From Ypsolopha sequella (taxonomy: Eukaryota > Arthropoda > Insecta > Lepidoptera > Ypsolophidae): a stretch of DNA of 64,000 nt. The position numbers and the translations under genes are program-made. This document shows, piece after piece, positions 25,701 through 34,492 of the stretch (positions are counted from its first letter, which is position 1; every line of letters begins with the position of its first letter). The notes under the pieces are model-generated. The model ran no database searches, was not told where the DNA came from, and worked only from the letters and a program-made list of their open reading frames with translations. The stretch spans positions 9,424,001 through 9,488,000 of the forward strand of contig OW203991.1 in NCBI GenBank assembly GCA_934047225.1, read 5' to 3'.

Positions 25701-26764
25701 GCGGTTTCCGAACACAGTTGGAGAAGACCAGAGTTTGGGCTGGTTGTAGGATCTGCCTCGGATGTCGTAGCTGAGAAGGAATGGTTGTCAAAATCTAAAA
25801 ATGAGCGATGCTTCGTAATTTGTACGATTTTTTTTGCAAGTTTTGGTAGGATTTATAAAATTGGCAGCGGTAAGACGCTGGACCCTCATTCTTAAGAGCG
25901 GTTTCGCAGCCGAATTGTGAAAAACCCATCTTTTTCTTATCAATCGAAACAGAACAGTCAAATTCTAAATTAATTTGAAAGTTATTTAACAAAACCATAT
26001 AACCTATATATTATTTATGCTGCCATTGCAAAGTTTCTATTGGTTTCTGTAAATTAGAATTTCAAACTTTTTTTTTGAAGCCGCTCTTAAGTAGTTTAAA
26101 TTTTCCAAGTCGAGCACGCATTAACAAAATTTTCGGAATTGTATGTGATTGTTATAATAACCCTTAAATGCCCAATGTTTCCTTTTTTCATTATTATTGC
26201 ATCAATTGAAGTTACTTATTGTTATGTTTCGAAAAATTGTTGGATATCTTTTACAAAAACTCTAAAAATACATAAGGAACACATATTTTTAAGTTTATGT
26301 TTATCACTTTTTGTTTCATTGTGTTTCCGATACAATATTACTAATTTTCGTAATGATTGTTTTATTTGGTATATTTTTTTTATAGAAATCTGATTAATAG
26401 GGTATCAATTTCGATACTTGGGGCAAACTTGCAAAACAGTGCATAACCTTGCATAACCTAAAACCTGTGTATTTGAAACTCGGTTCTAGCCCACCCCTTA
26501 TCACGTTGGTGAAAAAATCCATCTGTGAAATGAGGGTTTACGAGTTAGTGTTGACTGTTCCACACGGAAGCACCTCTGAATGGGACATGTCGTCATGATA
26601 TGTATAAAGAGTGGAGAAAGAATTAGTGTACCTGTAAAGAGGCTCTCCATCAGACTCCTTGAACCACAGCACCATGGAGACAGCGTCATCAGAATGCAGC
26701 GGCTGTATGTCACACGGCAGTAACGCCTTTTTGGCCAGAACTCCTTGGACGTCTGATGTGGGAA
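7591..26764 (-). CDS. Sidestep-family Ig-domain cell-surface protein (partial, 8 exons)
   Basis: This is the only host gene I can support. Eight exons (26764-26632, 25770-25562, 24679-24569, 20181-19978, 18994-18843, 14408-14267, 9704-9574, 7750-7591) join in frame to give 414 residues with no stop. All introns have GT..AG ends. The product has four Ig domains, each split over two exons. The paired cysteines are C18/C95, C147/C199, C244/C296 and C345/C395, with core tryptophans W34, W160, W257 and W358. Family hallmarks are the opening block LPCDI..DDAV..VLWFKE, YDIRGR, the second-domain block [22 protein letters not shown], and [11 protein letters not shown]. Members of the insect Sidestep family are transmembrane proteins acting in motor-axon guidance and synaptic partner choice, often as ligands of Beat proteins. 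Signal peptide, Ig5, FnIII, membrane and tail exons are not seen. Which paralog this is cannot be decided here. Confidence 0.93.
7881..8513 (+). repeat. GGGTTCCGTAC-family interspersed repeat
   Basis: It starts TAGGGTTCCGTACACAAAGG, runs through CCGTCTGTCTGTCTGTCCG, and ends GGCACGGAACCCTC..GAGTCC..CTCGATCGGTTTTTTT. Other copies in this window are at 14622-15470, 29245-29989 (split), 35710-35788 and 52105-52384. This family is widespread in moth and butterfly genomes. Confidence 0.8.
8602..8827. mobile_element. 226-bp TA-flanked MITE
   Basis: The arms start TACAACGTGTAACAGAAAGG and end in the complement. TA at each edge is consistent with a Tc1/mariner-type duplication. The arms also share CAGTCAATGGTATGGAACAA. 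The arms are about 65 bp. Confidence 0.85.
9009..9200 (+). repeat. Segment bracketed by (ATA)n tracts
   Basis: About 160 bp, GC-richer than its flanks, with GGTTTCTTTCCCTGGGACTC and GCCGAGGGATGTACCGTCTC. It lies between two ATAATAATA runs (9009-9022 and 9187-9200). It could be the tail of a retroelement, but I do not recognise it. Confidence 0.4.
9359..9494. mobile_element. 136-bp palindromic MITE
   Basis: TGTCTTTTAAATGATTATAA at the left is mirrored by its complement at the right. A half copy with the same TTTTAAATGATTATAATTGT start and GTGAGATAT core lies at 38377-38445. Confidence 0.8.
9574..9704 (-). CDS. Sidestep-like exon G: first half of Ig4
   Basis: The acceptor is ttttcacag and the donor GTAAGT. 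The first two bases complete a tyrosine codon with exon F, giving [13 protein letters not shown]. It encodes residues 318-361, with [15 protein letters not shown] carrying C345 and LVWFHG carrying W358. It ends in phase 0. A 210-bp hairpin element lies 40 bp upstream in the preceding intron. Confidence 0.94.
9744..9957. mobile_element. Hairpin element beside exon G
   Basis: Arms of about 65 bp (9744-9808 and 9890-9957) are almost perfect inverted copies: AATTTGTGGATATATTAATA at the ends and CATGCTATTCAAAATGCA at the inner edge. A GC-rich loop of about 80 bp separates them. It starts 40 bp from the exon G acceptor. Confidence 0.85.
10147..10287. mobile_element. Fold-back MITE, copy 1 (intron F-G)
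   Basis: ATTTGACAGGACTTAACTTA and GCGTTCTGTCTTTTTCTTTC at the left are mirrored by GACAAAGACAGGATGC and TTTAGGCCTATTAAATTAG at the right. It is related to 19678-19862. Confidence 0.65.
11070..12860. mobile_element. 1.8-kb fold-back element in intron F-G
   Basis: Arms 11070-11640 and 12360-12860 are inverted copies. Shared blocks are GGATAAATCGCCAAG, AATTAATTTGTTATCCC/GGGACAACAAATTAAT, TTTGTCTAGACAATTTTT and AATGTGGCGATAGCTTTGTT. The centre is itself inverted (AACTTTTAGTTAAG near 12070 against CTTAGCTAAAAGTT near 12300). The terminal block is also found in the 389-bp unit at 49-50 kb. I see no transposase. Confidence 0.85.
12861..14266. other. Intron F-G remainder, nothing recognised
   Basis: AT-rich. 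A loose repeat of GTGAGATA.ATAGTGACG occurs around 13404-13515. Confidence 0.5.
14267..14408 (-). CDS. Sidestep-like exon F: second half of Ig3
   Basis: The acceptor is attccatag and the donor GTAAGT. It encodes residues 271-318. The sequence [26 protein letters not shown] carries C296, and [12 protein letters not shown] closes the domain. The 4.4-kb intron before it contains two fold-back elements, a GC-rich terminal-inverted-repeat element and an RTE-like tail. Confidence 0.94.
14622..15470 (+). repeat. GGGTTCCGTAC-family repeat, long and diverged
   Basis: It starts TAGTGTTCCGTAGTACC and ends GGTACGGAACCCTGGGTACG, then AACCGGTTTTTTTT. The middle is AT-rich with two related blocks (AAATCCACAAAAACAATATG and AAACCACAAAAAATATATG). 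Confidence 0.65.
16190..16425 (+). pseudogene. RTE-like retrotransposon 3' end
   Basis: Decayed coding sequence [28 protein letters not shown] is followed, after two stops, by [11 protein letters not shown]. The tail GTTGCCTACCCCTCTGGG..GGCGTGAGTA follows. The same 3' end occurs at 22983-23215 (minus strand) and as a short tail at 6465-6530. Confidence 0.75.
16491..16754. mobile_element. 264-bp fold-back element (intron E-F)
   Basis: Arms of about 95 bp: TAAATTATTATTACATAAGG at the left against its mirror at 16754, and inner arms sharing CAACCGTTTCACCGATACAA and TTATCAAGGCGA. The loop is GC-rich. Confidence 0.85.
16755..18239. other. Intron E-F remainder, nothing recognised
   Basis: AT-rich, with several frames of 60-80 codons that lack domain character. 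Confidence 0.5.
18240..18606. mobile_element. GC-rich TIR element, copy 1 (intron E-F)
   Basis: The ends GGGCCACAGCTTCAGGCTTC and GAAGCCTGAAGCTAGGCC are inverted, with an outer CTTACGCC/GGGGTTAG match. The body contains GGCGGTTTTTGCGACGGGCT and CGCATCGGATGTATAGCGCG. A homologous copy is at 23923-24286. Open frames on it are composition artefacts. Confidence 0.8.
18843..18994 (-). CDS. Sidestep-like exon E: first half of Ig3
   Basis: The acceptor is tgttgcag and the donor GTAAGT. It encodes residues 220-270, with [19 protein letters not shown] carrying C244 and W257/W258. It ends exactly on a codon boundary (phase 0), matching the start of exon F. The intron to exon D is 983 bp. Confidence 0.93.
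19678..19862. mobile_element. Fold-back MITE, copy 2 (intron D-E)
   Basis: GTCGATTCGGTGTAACACGA and TATTTGATTGGACTAACCTT are mirrored by AGTTTAGTCCTGTCAAATAA and ACACTGAATTGACACGAATA. The sequence family is shared with 10147-10287. Confidence 0.7.
19978..20181 (-). CDS. Sidestep-like exon D: rest of Ig2
   Basis: The acceptor is ctttttag and the donor GTGAGT. It encodes residues 152-220. RPRPRVTW (W160) continues the Ig2 core, and [17 protein letters not shown] carries C199. The [23 protein letters not shown] segment is highly typical of Sidestep proteins. Confidence 0.94.
20574..20960 (-). pseudogene. Non-LTR retrotransposon RT C-terminal fragment
   Basis: A continuous minus-strand frame of about 128 codons, reading [25 protein letters not shown] then [28 protein letters not shown] and [12 protein letters not shown], ending in TGA. 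This matches the region just after the reverse transcriptase core of insect jockey/CR1-like elements. The catalytic domain is missing, so it is a 5'-truncated remnant. It sits inside intron C-D of the Sidestep-like gene, in the same orientation. Confidence 0.85.
21060..21370 (+). repeat. Dispersed repeat family, copy 1
   Basis: It shares TTGAAATGAGGTCTT, TTCTCCTGGTTTGACAAT, ATATTTTATTAG and CCTCGAATCCGTCCCTCTCG with 30715-31015. It lies in intron C-D. Confidence 0.6.
22008..22294 (+). repeat. 144-bp tandem duplication
   Basis: Two direct copies start AAACTTAACCAGATAATCTA (22008 and 22152). They share GAATTCGAAAACAAACAGCT and end GATTTCAATTAAAGTAAGGA. Identity is about 94%, with small differences in the T and A runs. 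Confidence 0.88.
22983..23215 (-). pseudogene. RTE-like retrotransposon 3' end, second copy
   Basis: The minus strand reads like the 16190 copy: GGACGTATGCTGATTAAATTGG, then AAGAAGGGCAATGTCAA, a D-V-E-K-V-K-E-V stretch, and the terminal TCTCTGCCTATCCCTCTGAG..CGTGAGTATATG. Stops and small deletions are present. It lies in intron C-D of the Sidestep-like gene. Confidence 0.75.
23634..23912. mobile_element. 279-bp MITE with GAGCGGTTT ends, copy 1
   Basis: GAGCGGTTTTGCAGCCGGAT is mirrored by ATCTGGCTGCGAAACCGCTC. The arms of about 100 bp share AATCGAAACAGAACACTTTA-type sequence. It is immediately followed by the GC-rich TIR element at 23923. Confidence 0.82.
23923..24286. mobile_element. GC-rich TIR element, copy 2 (intron C-D)
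   Basis: GGCCATAGCTTTAGGCTTC at the left and GAAGCCTGAAGCTATGGCC at the right are 19-bp inverted ends with one mismatch. The body is homologous to 18240-18606. Confidence 0.85.
24569..24679 (-). CDS. Sidestep-like exon C: start of Ig2 (short exon)
   Basis: This 111-bp exon is too short and too interrupted to stand out as an open frame. I recognised it by content and splice phase. It runs from acceptor ttttcgcag to donor GTAATG. It encodes residues 115-152, including the linker [15 protein letters not shown] and the block [16 protein letters not shown] with C147. The codons at both ends are completed correctly by exons B and D, which is strong support. A 4.4-kb repeat-filled intron separates it from exon D. 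Confidence 0.93.
24885..25112. mobile_element. Fold-back element in intron B-C
   Basis: CCGCGCCACAAAATGGATAC, GAAAACAGACACACAC and CATAGACGCGTACGTA are mirrored on the right by GCGCGTCTATGTGTGCGTGC, CCTGTTTTCGC and TTATTTTGTGCCCGTG. Confidence 0.7.
25562..25770 (-). CDS. Sidestep-like exon B: second half of Ig1
   Basis: The acceptor is ttctcag and the donor GTGAGT. The first base completes a serine codon with exon A, giving [20 protein letters not shown]. The exon encodes residues 45-115 and includes the Ig motif D-A-G-V-Y-R-C (C95). The intron to exon A is 861 bp. Confidence 0.94.
25896..26086. mobile_element. MITE with GAGCGGTTT ends, copy 2, flanked by TTAA
   Basis: GAGCGGTTTCGCAGCCGAAT is mirrored by GAAGCCGCTC after an internal deletion. 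It shares AATCGAAACAGAACAG with copy 1. TTAA lies at both edges (25892-25895 and 26087-26090). Confidence 0.75.
26632..26764 (-). CDS. Sidestep-like exon A: first half of Ig1
   Basis: The exon follows a pyrimidine-rich acceptor ending in ttcacag and ends at CTTTACAG|GTACAC, a rather weak donor. It starts with the last two bases of a codon and ends after two bases of a codon. It encodes residues 1-45, including C18 of Ig1 and W34. The motif [13 protein letters not shown] is the Sidestep signature that normally continues as S-x-D-x-RG, which the next exon supplies. The upstream exon must end in phase 1 and should carry the signal peptide. I did not find it between here and 64000. Confidence 0.92.
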
Positions 26765-27140
26765 CTGTGAAAGAAAAAGAAAATAAAATCACTTTACTAA
26801 TATGGTATGGGGAATATAGAATAGGTATAACGTATCAATCGCCACAAGTTAGTGATGAACTTTAATGAATTGGCGACTGATAGACATTTATTTTTGTAAT
26901 TTTACAAACTACTTTTTGGATAAAGATTTACTAATAATAAAGATTCGCATTAAGATTTATGTATTTATTTATGTAGTTTACTGACTCTTGGAATAGTGCT
27001 TTGAGGCGAAAGTGATTGAATAACTTGATTTTTTCTCGATGTTAAATCTCGATATAAATCATGTTCTGTCTGATTTATGATGTTTTCGTTTGGTAAGTGA
27101 ATAATAATTTCTTATTTTACTTTTTTTGTAAAATTTTTCT

Positions 27141-27483
27141 TGAAAAAGATAGCATGAGCAAAATGTATGGAACAACATACAGTTTTTGCGGTTTCAGGGT
27201 TGGATCCATTGTAAAAGTTGTTTGAATAAATTTCGCAAAGCTATGTTTAAAGTAGATTTTATTTATTTTGCACTTTAATTGAATATTTAAATGAAAATAG
27301 AAGATAAACTTATAAATACAAATGTGTAAAAGTCTACACGAAACACTTTCACAACGGAGCCAACCTTGAATTCGCGAAAAAAATATTGGCTGTTCCGTAC
27401 AAAAAGATAGCACGAGCAAAATGTATGAAACAACATATAGTTTCTGCGGTTTCAGGGTTGGATCCATTGTAAAAGTTGTTTGT
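27141..27483 (+). repeat. Pair of 82-bp direct repeats, 255 bp apart
   Basis: AAAAAGATAGCATGAGCAAA to GGGTTGGATCCATTGTAAAA occurs at about 27142-27224 and again at 27403-27483, about 93% identical. AT-rich spacer lies between them. Confidence 0.8.
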
Positions 27484-27586
27484 ATAGACGAGTACTATCA
27501 CCAGTTTTCGGCTTTTAGCGATCAGATATCCAGCCTGAATATGATTGAATAGTAAAATCGAAGCGTAATCTGTAACTTTTTTATGT

Positions 27587-27724
27587 AGCTACAGGTAACG
27601 GCACGGTTTATGACTGCGCTAGTCATTTTTTCTGCGCTAGTCAATTTTGTGCGAGAATGAATACATGTGCTAGTCCCCCACCACTTTCGCCGAGCAGTCA
27701 AAAATCGTGCCGTGACCTGTACTG
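27587..27724. mobile_element. 138-bp MITE
   Basis: The ends are TACAGGTAACGGCACGG and, inverted, CGTGCCGTGACCTGTA. TATGACTGC is mirrored by GCAGTCAAA. Confidence 0.75.
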
Positions 27725-28148
27725 GTACATTTACCTATTATACCAAAGAAGCCTGGCATTTGATAGCCAAAATAAAAGAGGGATATAAGCTAAGGGATTT
27801 ATAGTTTACCCTTTCCCAAAATTTGGATTTTTACATAAATAAACATTTTTTTTAGTCTTGGATTTTCAAAAAAAAAGCCTTGTGGGAATAATTGCTCTCG
27901 TACCTTTGTCACTAACCAGTTTTGTATGTATTAAAAAAAAAAAAACGGTGTGACCATAATGACGGCTAGTTTTTTTAATTTATTGCTAGGCAAAAGTATT
28001 GTAGCTCTGCAGCCCTTATCTTTACACTTTGATTTTTTTTTCAAAATTACACTTAAATTAATGAATAAAAAATATATTAAAACGTGTTTCGTAACAAACA
28101 TGTCAATAAATTTTTCATTATCTTACCTAAAACGAAATGAAAACTTGT

Positions 28149-28278
28149 AAATTCTGGCTTGGGAGCCAGTAGACCTATAATTATTAGTTTAGGCCTCCTT
28201 TTACTCGCTAGCGATTGCGATTATATGGGAAATTGTACAGCTCCCCTAGCGGTGTACAAAAGGAACCAGAATTTCTAA
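28149..28278. repeat. Small inverted repeat
   Basis: TAAATTCTGG at the left is matched by CCAGAATTTCTA at the right, with TAGGCCTCC/GGGAGCC-like inner pairing. The stem is weak. Confidence 0.4.
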
Positions 28279-29244
28279 TTTAAAAAAATCGACGCATTCG
28301 CTAACAAGTGTCGAGACAATAGTAGGCTTACAGGAACCATATTCAGCATGAATTATTTTGCAATAAAAGTGTTTAATTTTCTTTTCATATTCAAAGTGGA
28401 AATAGGTACCTACAAAGAGTCAACTCCAGAAAGTAATTCCAGAGAAAGATAATAACAAAACGTCCCAAGCACATACATAAAAGGCCTAAACGTCTACATA
28501 AGCTATCCAGAAGTCACTGATGATAATACTTTGCGAAGACATTCGCACCAGCAATATCAACGTCTAAATTGATACAATTTTCCTCAACAAAGAGAAAATA
28601 GCCCGTTACCATATCAAATAACTTTTGTAGAAGAATACGCAAATATTCATAGTACCTTGCCTGAATTCACAATATATAAGATTCCCTGCGTTAGATATTT
28701 CGACGCAGGTGTGCCGAAAAGCTGCCTGCATGAGGCGTCTATGGGCTAAGCTATGAGCGTAACTTTACCCTGGTTTAAGGGGAAGTTACATGAAAATTTT
28801 GCAAATACGAGGCAGCAAATTGCTCTGGAAAGTTAAGAGCAGTTTAATATATAATTTCAATAACATTTACGGTCAGGAGTAGTCTAAAAAGGCCGACTTG
28901 GGTGAATCATAAAATGATTTGAAAGTAGGATAGAGTTAAAACTTTTTCACGCGTGCAAAAGAGACGGCATTAGAACAGAATCATTATGTGATTTTTCTAG
29001 AATTTACATAATAATTTCCTAAAACGTAGAATTTTTTTAACGTCATTGTTTCTACTGTATCTTAAAGACGGTAATATATACAAGTTTTAAATTTAGTCAG
29101 GTTGTTGTACATACTCTAAAGTAAAACAGACAATTCCGTACACAGAGGGTGCCGAATTGTTTACCAGCTCTACCATTTTAACGCCTTGTTTTTGTCACCT
29201 TAATCTTGCTATAGCGTCTATATTGTGCTTATTTATTGTTTGTA

Positions 29245-29989
29245 GGGTTCCGTACCCGTATTGTGTGGTGGCACTTGGCCGTTTTTTTAAATCCATTTGA
29301 CACATATTGTTGGAGACAATCTTCAAGCCGGTGCGTGACGGGTACCGGCCGCCGTGCGGTTTTAGACTAATTTATAAGTGCGCGCGTTTAATTTATATTC
29401 ATTCATTCATTCAATAATTCAATCAATCATTCTATCTGTCTTCATTCATTCAATCAGCCTTCATTCATTCAATCATTCATTTTTATGTTTAGTCATTCTC
29501 TTCTCTCTGCGATCTTGTACATACACGCACGCGACACTATTATCCTTAAAATACAGCACCTAAAATTACACTCCGTTTATTTTACTCGAGCTATCCCGTC
29601 AGAACTCCCGTCCAGAACATCTAGGAACAGCGGGCACTGACACCACAACACATATTGTTTGATATTCCCATGCAAGTGGCAAAAATTACAGGTTTAATTT
29701 TATTTATCTAGAATAATAAAATTTTCTTCAAATGTAGGTAGTTTATTTTATATGATGTATTTTTCTTCCCTAAAAACATACTGTGTTTTTTTAATTAACC
29801 CTCATGTCATTGTCGGGTTGCCAAAATTGGTAGTGTTTTTTGAAATTATGTGTTATAATAGTTGCTGTTTATATTTATTTTTAAATTTGTATAGAAAATT
29901 TCATTTGGTCTCTTGAATTCTCACTGTAGTATCGGTACGAAACCCTTATTGTGCGAGCCTATCTCACTCTCAGTCGGTTTTTTATATCC
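29245..29989 (+). repeat. GGGTTCCGTAC-family repeat split by the solo LTR
   Basis: The left part starts TAGGGTTCCGTACCCGTATT. After the LTR the repeat resumes and ends GGTACGAAACCC..CTCAGTCGGTTTTTTAT. This makes the LTR the younger insertion. Confidence 0.65.
29308..29650 (+). mobile_element. Solo LTR, 343 bp, with 5-bp target duplication CATAT
   Basis: The segment begins TGTTGGAGACAA and ends CACCACAACA. It is flanked by CATAT on both sides (29303-29307 and 29651-29655). The TGTTG..CAACA ends resemble the BEL-type LTR at 39327, but the body is different. It contains a TATA-like box (TATAAG near 29371) and an ATTCATTC-rich stretch (29396-29490). Strand is chosen from the TATA position. It interrupts a GGGTTCCGTAC-family repeat. 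Confidence 0.88.
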
Positions 29990-30627
29990 TTTCACCAATA
30001 AATAGAAAAACAGAATTTATATGAATTGAGCACCTTCCACTTAACAAGAGCACAGAAGAGGCGCCCGGCTATAATGTAATAGAAGCGCTCTGTTGCCCAG
30101 AACAAGGCTACGTTGTTCTACCGTGTTCATTTTGTTCTGCTTTCTACGTAGATGTGAACATATTTAGCTCAAAATGGGAAGCTGGCTCTGAAATATTACT
30201 CCAATTAAAGTAACCTTGTGACTTTGTGACGTTTCAATGTCTAAATTATCCCGGAGTTGAAAGGCATGCTATTGCAAATTTATACTTACTAAGAGTCCCA
30301 TCATTTCTTTTTAAATTTTCGTGAAGTGCCAATAAAAGCGTAATTTCAAGTGTACAGAATCTTTATTTGTTCAACACAGAACGTTAAATGTCGGTAGGTA
30401 AAGAATCAACAAAATAGTAATTACAAAATGTTTTGGCATTCGGTATGCAAACATAATATATTATTAATGCTGAACATTTGCTGTATCTACATTTTCAATA
30501 AAAATATTTTATTATTAAGTATGATATTCTTTCATTATTTATGTGTCGACAACTACGGTACTAGAGAGAAAGAAATGGACATAGAGCCGACCCTGAAGGC
30601 GATATGCGAAAAAAATATGGGTGTTTC

Positions 30628-30659
30628 TTTTCTGTGTATTTCATGAAATACACAGAAAA
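30628..30659. repeat. Perfect 32-bp palindrome
   Basis: An uninterrupted dyad with half-site TTTTCTGTGTATTTCA, centred between 30643 and 30644. It has no spacer. Confidence 0.9.
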
Positions 30660-30714
30660 TTTTAATAAATTTCTAGTATTATGCATTTTGACTATATAAT
30701 CTAGGGTTTTGAAA

Positions 30715-31015
30715 TTTGAAAACATGTTTGGATAAATTTTCCTCGATAGATATAATTGTTGAAATGAGGTCTTCAAACACACTTTTTCTCCTCGTTTGAC
30801 GAATAGGAACCATTTATACAGAACTCAAACATATTTTATTAGGTGTGTTTCAACAATATCTAGAGATTTGATATTTTAAATTTTGCTATCTATTTTAGTT
30901 TTTTTAATAAAAATATAAAACCAACTTTTTTCCCTTTTGCCCTGAATCCGCTCCTCTCGCACTTCGCAATTTTTGGCTTAGAGTAACAGTGACAAAAATA
31001 AAATTCGCATAGCCT
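30715..31015 (+). repeat. Dispersed repeat family, copy 2
   Basis: TTGAAATGAGGTCTTCAAAC, TTCTCCTCGTTTGACGAATA and CCCTGAATCCGCTCCTCTCG match 21060-21370 in the same orientation, with substantial divergence. Confidence 0.6.
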
Positions 31016-31159
31016 CTGAATAGGAAATGTCAAGAAATTGATGATGATGATTTCTTTTTGCTAATATTTGACGTAACTCAGTTTACAGCGCCCTCTGCTT
31101 GTATATCCCATGACTGAATCTATATGTTTTTTTTTGTTGATAAAAAAGACTACAAATGT

Positions 31160-31835
31160 ATTATAAGAAAAATTATAAGTTAAAATAATTATACGTAAAC
31201 AAGATTATAAACATATATTTAATCGTAAAAACTAAGATGATTAACTATTTAAAATACTTTGCCTATACCTATGTATACTAGATATTGATGTACACACCCA
31301 AATACCCCCGTTTCAAGAGGCGTTTTTCTCGTTGTTTTTTTTTTTCTTAGTTCTTAGCTTTCCTCTAGATGTCGCTGTCCATGTCACTATAGATAAAATA
31401 TGTTTCGTAGCAATACATGTCAAAGTGGTTTGTAGTTTGTTTGGAATCTGTGCAATTTTTGTCTTTGACTATGTGCTAAAGTATACGACAGTGCCATCTA
31501 GGAATCTTATTGAACACTAAATTTGACACAAGGAAAAATGCTCATTAGGGGTACATGAACAACAAGATGTTATAATGACATATCGAGGATGGCTATCTCA
31601 TTTATGTGACATTATAACATCTTGAGGATGGCTATCTAATCTATATGTCATTATAACAGCTTGTTGTTCATGTACCCCCAATTGAAACGGGGGTATTTGG
31701 GTGTGTACGTTAATTTCTAGTATAAATAGGTATAGGCAAAGTATTTCAAATAGTTAATCATCTTAGTTTTTACGATTAAATATTTTTTTATAATCTTGTT
31801 TATATAGTGTTATAATTTTTCTTATAATATATTTC
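31160..31835. mobile_element. 675-bp fold-back element with nested hairpin
   Basis: The outer arms of about 160 bp share TTTAATCGTAAAAACTAAGA, ATACTTTGCCTATACCTAT and ACACACCCAAATACCCCCG. An inner pair sharing ACATGAACAACAAG and TTATAATGACAT surrounds a repeated GAGGATGGCTATCT. Confidence 0.82.
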
Positions 31836-34492
31836 CTATATGTAATGACACTATTACCAGTTGAACAAAAAATAATGACACACTAAAAATTTAATAAACA
31901 GGAAATCGGGCACCTTTATTTTAGTTAACAAAGAATATACACAATGATACCAGTATCAATCATTTTCTGCCCACGTGTTCCACGTGGGTATTGTGTGTCA
32001 TTCCAATGATTATTGTGCATGACCATAGACTCCATAGAGATAAAAATTATTTGAGGCGATTCAGTAAGAAAAAAACGTATTATTAGCCAATTTTACACGA
32101 TTCCCTTGTCATACATGAAGAAAAACATTTGAATATTTTATGGTATTTTTAGGAATGCTGCTGAAAACCTCAACGGTAATGTTCCGTTACTATTGTGGTA
32201 TAAATAAGTGCGAAAAGTGGATGCTATTCTGATTCCAGCATTAATCCATAACTGCAGCATAACATTTAATTTCATAAACATTATTTGGAATTTTTAGTCA
32301 CGTGCATGAAGTTGCCCGCATAAACAAGCAAGCAACACATGTCATAGACTCAGCGAAGCGAACTCAAGCATGTCAACGGTCGCAAGTCACAAGTGTGGGG
32401 CTGGCCAGAGCGAAGGGAGCCTTTGCTACCACCTAGAGAATGTTTCAGTAGACGCTTCAGAATTTTATGGCCAACATACGCGGAATGCCCTGTCCCAGCC
32501 AGCCCCCCCTCTTATATGCTAGTACTGCCACCTAGTAAGAGGAGCGTGCCTGGAAACGGGATCCAAAGATAAGGTTCCATGATATTATGACCCCAGAGAA
32601 TAATTCAAAGAATACGCCGTTTTACGTACATTTTTAAAACTCTCTTAATCTATATATTATAGGGAGATATGGAGTAACAATATTATTTATGCTTGACGTT
32701 CCCTTATTAATATACCATCTTTGGAATTTTATATAATAGCTATCGTTATGGAATGCATTTTATTTATTATACATTTTTAAATAGCACTTTGTATAGTCTT
32801 TATAAATACGATCAAATAAAATATTAAAAAGGTCAAATGAATCTAAGATCCAAAGAATCTTTTTTCATATGGAGAAGACAAATTTTACATTTCTTTGAGC
32901 ATATTTTTGTATGAAATTGAGAACAGTGATATAAATAATTAAAAATAAAAAATTTTTTTTTGATTGGAAGGGGGTTTTAACAAATAAAAACAAAAATAAA
33001 AAAACAAATTTAATTTATTATAAAATTTCGTTTCTAATAAAAAAAAAATACTAGGCTCTTGTAAAGTTGTACTCTTTTTGACTTTAATATCAAAAAGCTA
33101 TAAAACTATATGGACGCAGAATATGTATGAGATTGTTTTTCCAAAAGCCCAGTTTAACAATTTTCCCGCCAAAATGCCAGAAAAGAAAATACAAATAAAA
33201 ACAACGAAAAATAAATACATGAATTTTAAATTAAAAAGAAATTAAAGGCTGTTGTCAAATATATTTTTAGCATAATGTACAATCATATAATTATATTTTT
33301 TACATAAGATTATGTAAATAATAATTTAAAAAAGCGTTGTGCCGTTTTCGACCCAAGATGCATTTAAGGGTTAGGTTTAGTCTGCTAGTAAACCGGATTT
33401 CACCTAACCCTATGGATACGGGACTCTAAAAAGGTTTTTCCTCTCAGTGTCCATAAATTAGTTTTTCAAAATTCCATATCTTTGTATCCCTTCTATTCGA
33501 TTGATCTTTCTATGGTCAGGTCAAGCCTACACCTTCAAGATTTGAAGGGCGTAATCATTTTAATTATACAGTCATTAAGGGCAAGAGGGCTTTGATAGAA
33601 TTTATTAATTCTCATGGGGTCAGTAGATTGATGGTGTATCATTTGGAAACAACTAAAAAACGAAAAATTCACATTTGAAATATTCTTTGGGGATATATGC
33701 TATACCTATATACATTTTTAATTTATTTAAAGGTATAGTGGGTTTAAGAAAACAAATGATGGATTTATCTATTTGGATCAAAGTGTTTGATTTTTAAACT
33801 ACGTTTTTGCAAAGTATCTATACGGTTTTTCAATAAACTGAGTTTGAGATCATCAAAAACATTGAAATCAGAATGATGTTTCATAATAATATGACTCTGA
33901 TCCTGTATTGTTAAATAAAGGGTGGCTGCTAGTCCTGTTTTCTATTGTTTAAATAGTTCAAACCTTTTGATTATTTTGAATAAAAATATATTTATTTACT
34001 AAACATAAAACTGGACAGATAAACATTAATAAGTATTTACTCGTATTTATTATGGGCTGAGCTAATGGCTACCAATGGGTCAGGTGACGGATTGTGAACC
34101 GCGCGACCAGATATGGTAGTAACATAGAGAATTTTCCTCTATGGATAGTAAGTAAGCTGCAAATATGTTGAAGAAGCAGTCCCCGAACAAACAGCGGCAG
34201 CGTTACGAGGCTGCAATGGGAAGCTTGGTGGGACAACTCCAGCATACCTATAAAAAGCTGCATACGACGACGATCTGTGACATGGCAAATTAAGGCCGCC
34301 ATTACAATAAACTTTTTCCTAGCGGTGCCAGCTAGTAGTGGCAGAGGGCCGAAAAGGAGGATTCTGGAAGAACCTTTCCGAATATCAGTATATATGGATG
34401 ATATATGGGTTAAAAATATGTCGCTTAAAATTTAAAGAAACGCGGTAGGACCAACATCAACAGAAACGATTCCAAGAATAAATCCAATGATA
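31836..34492. other. AT-rich sequence, nothing recognised
   Basis: A GC-richer patch at 32330-32560 has no coding signal that I could identify. A minus-strand frame at 34302-34069 is unassigned. Confidence 0.5.
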
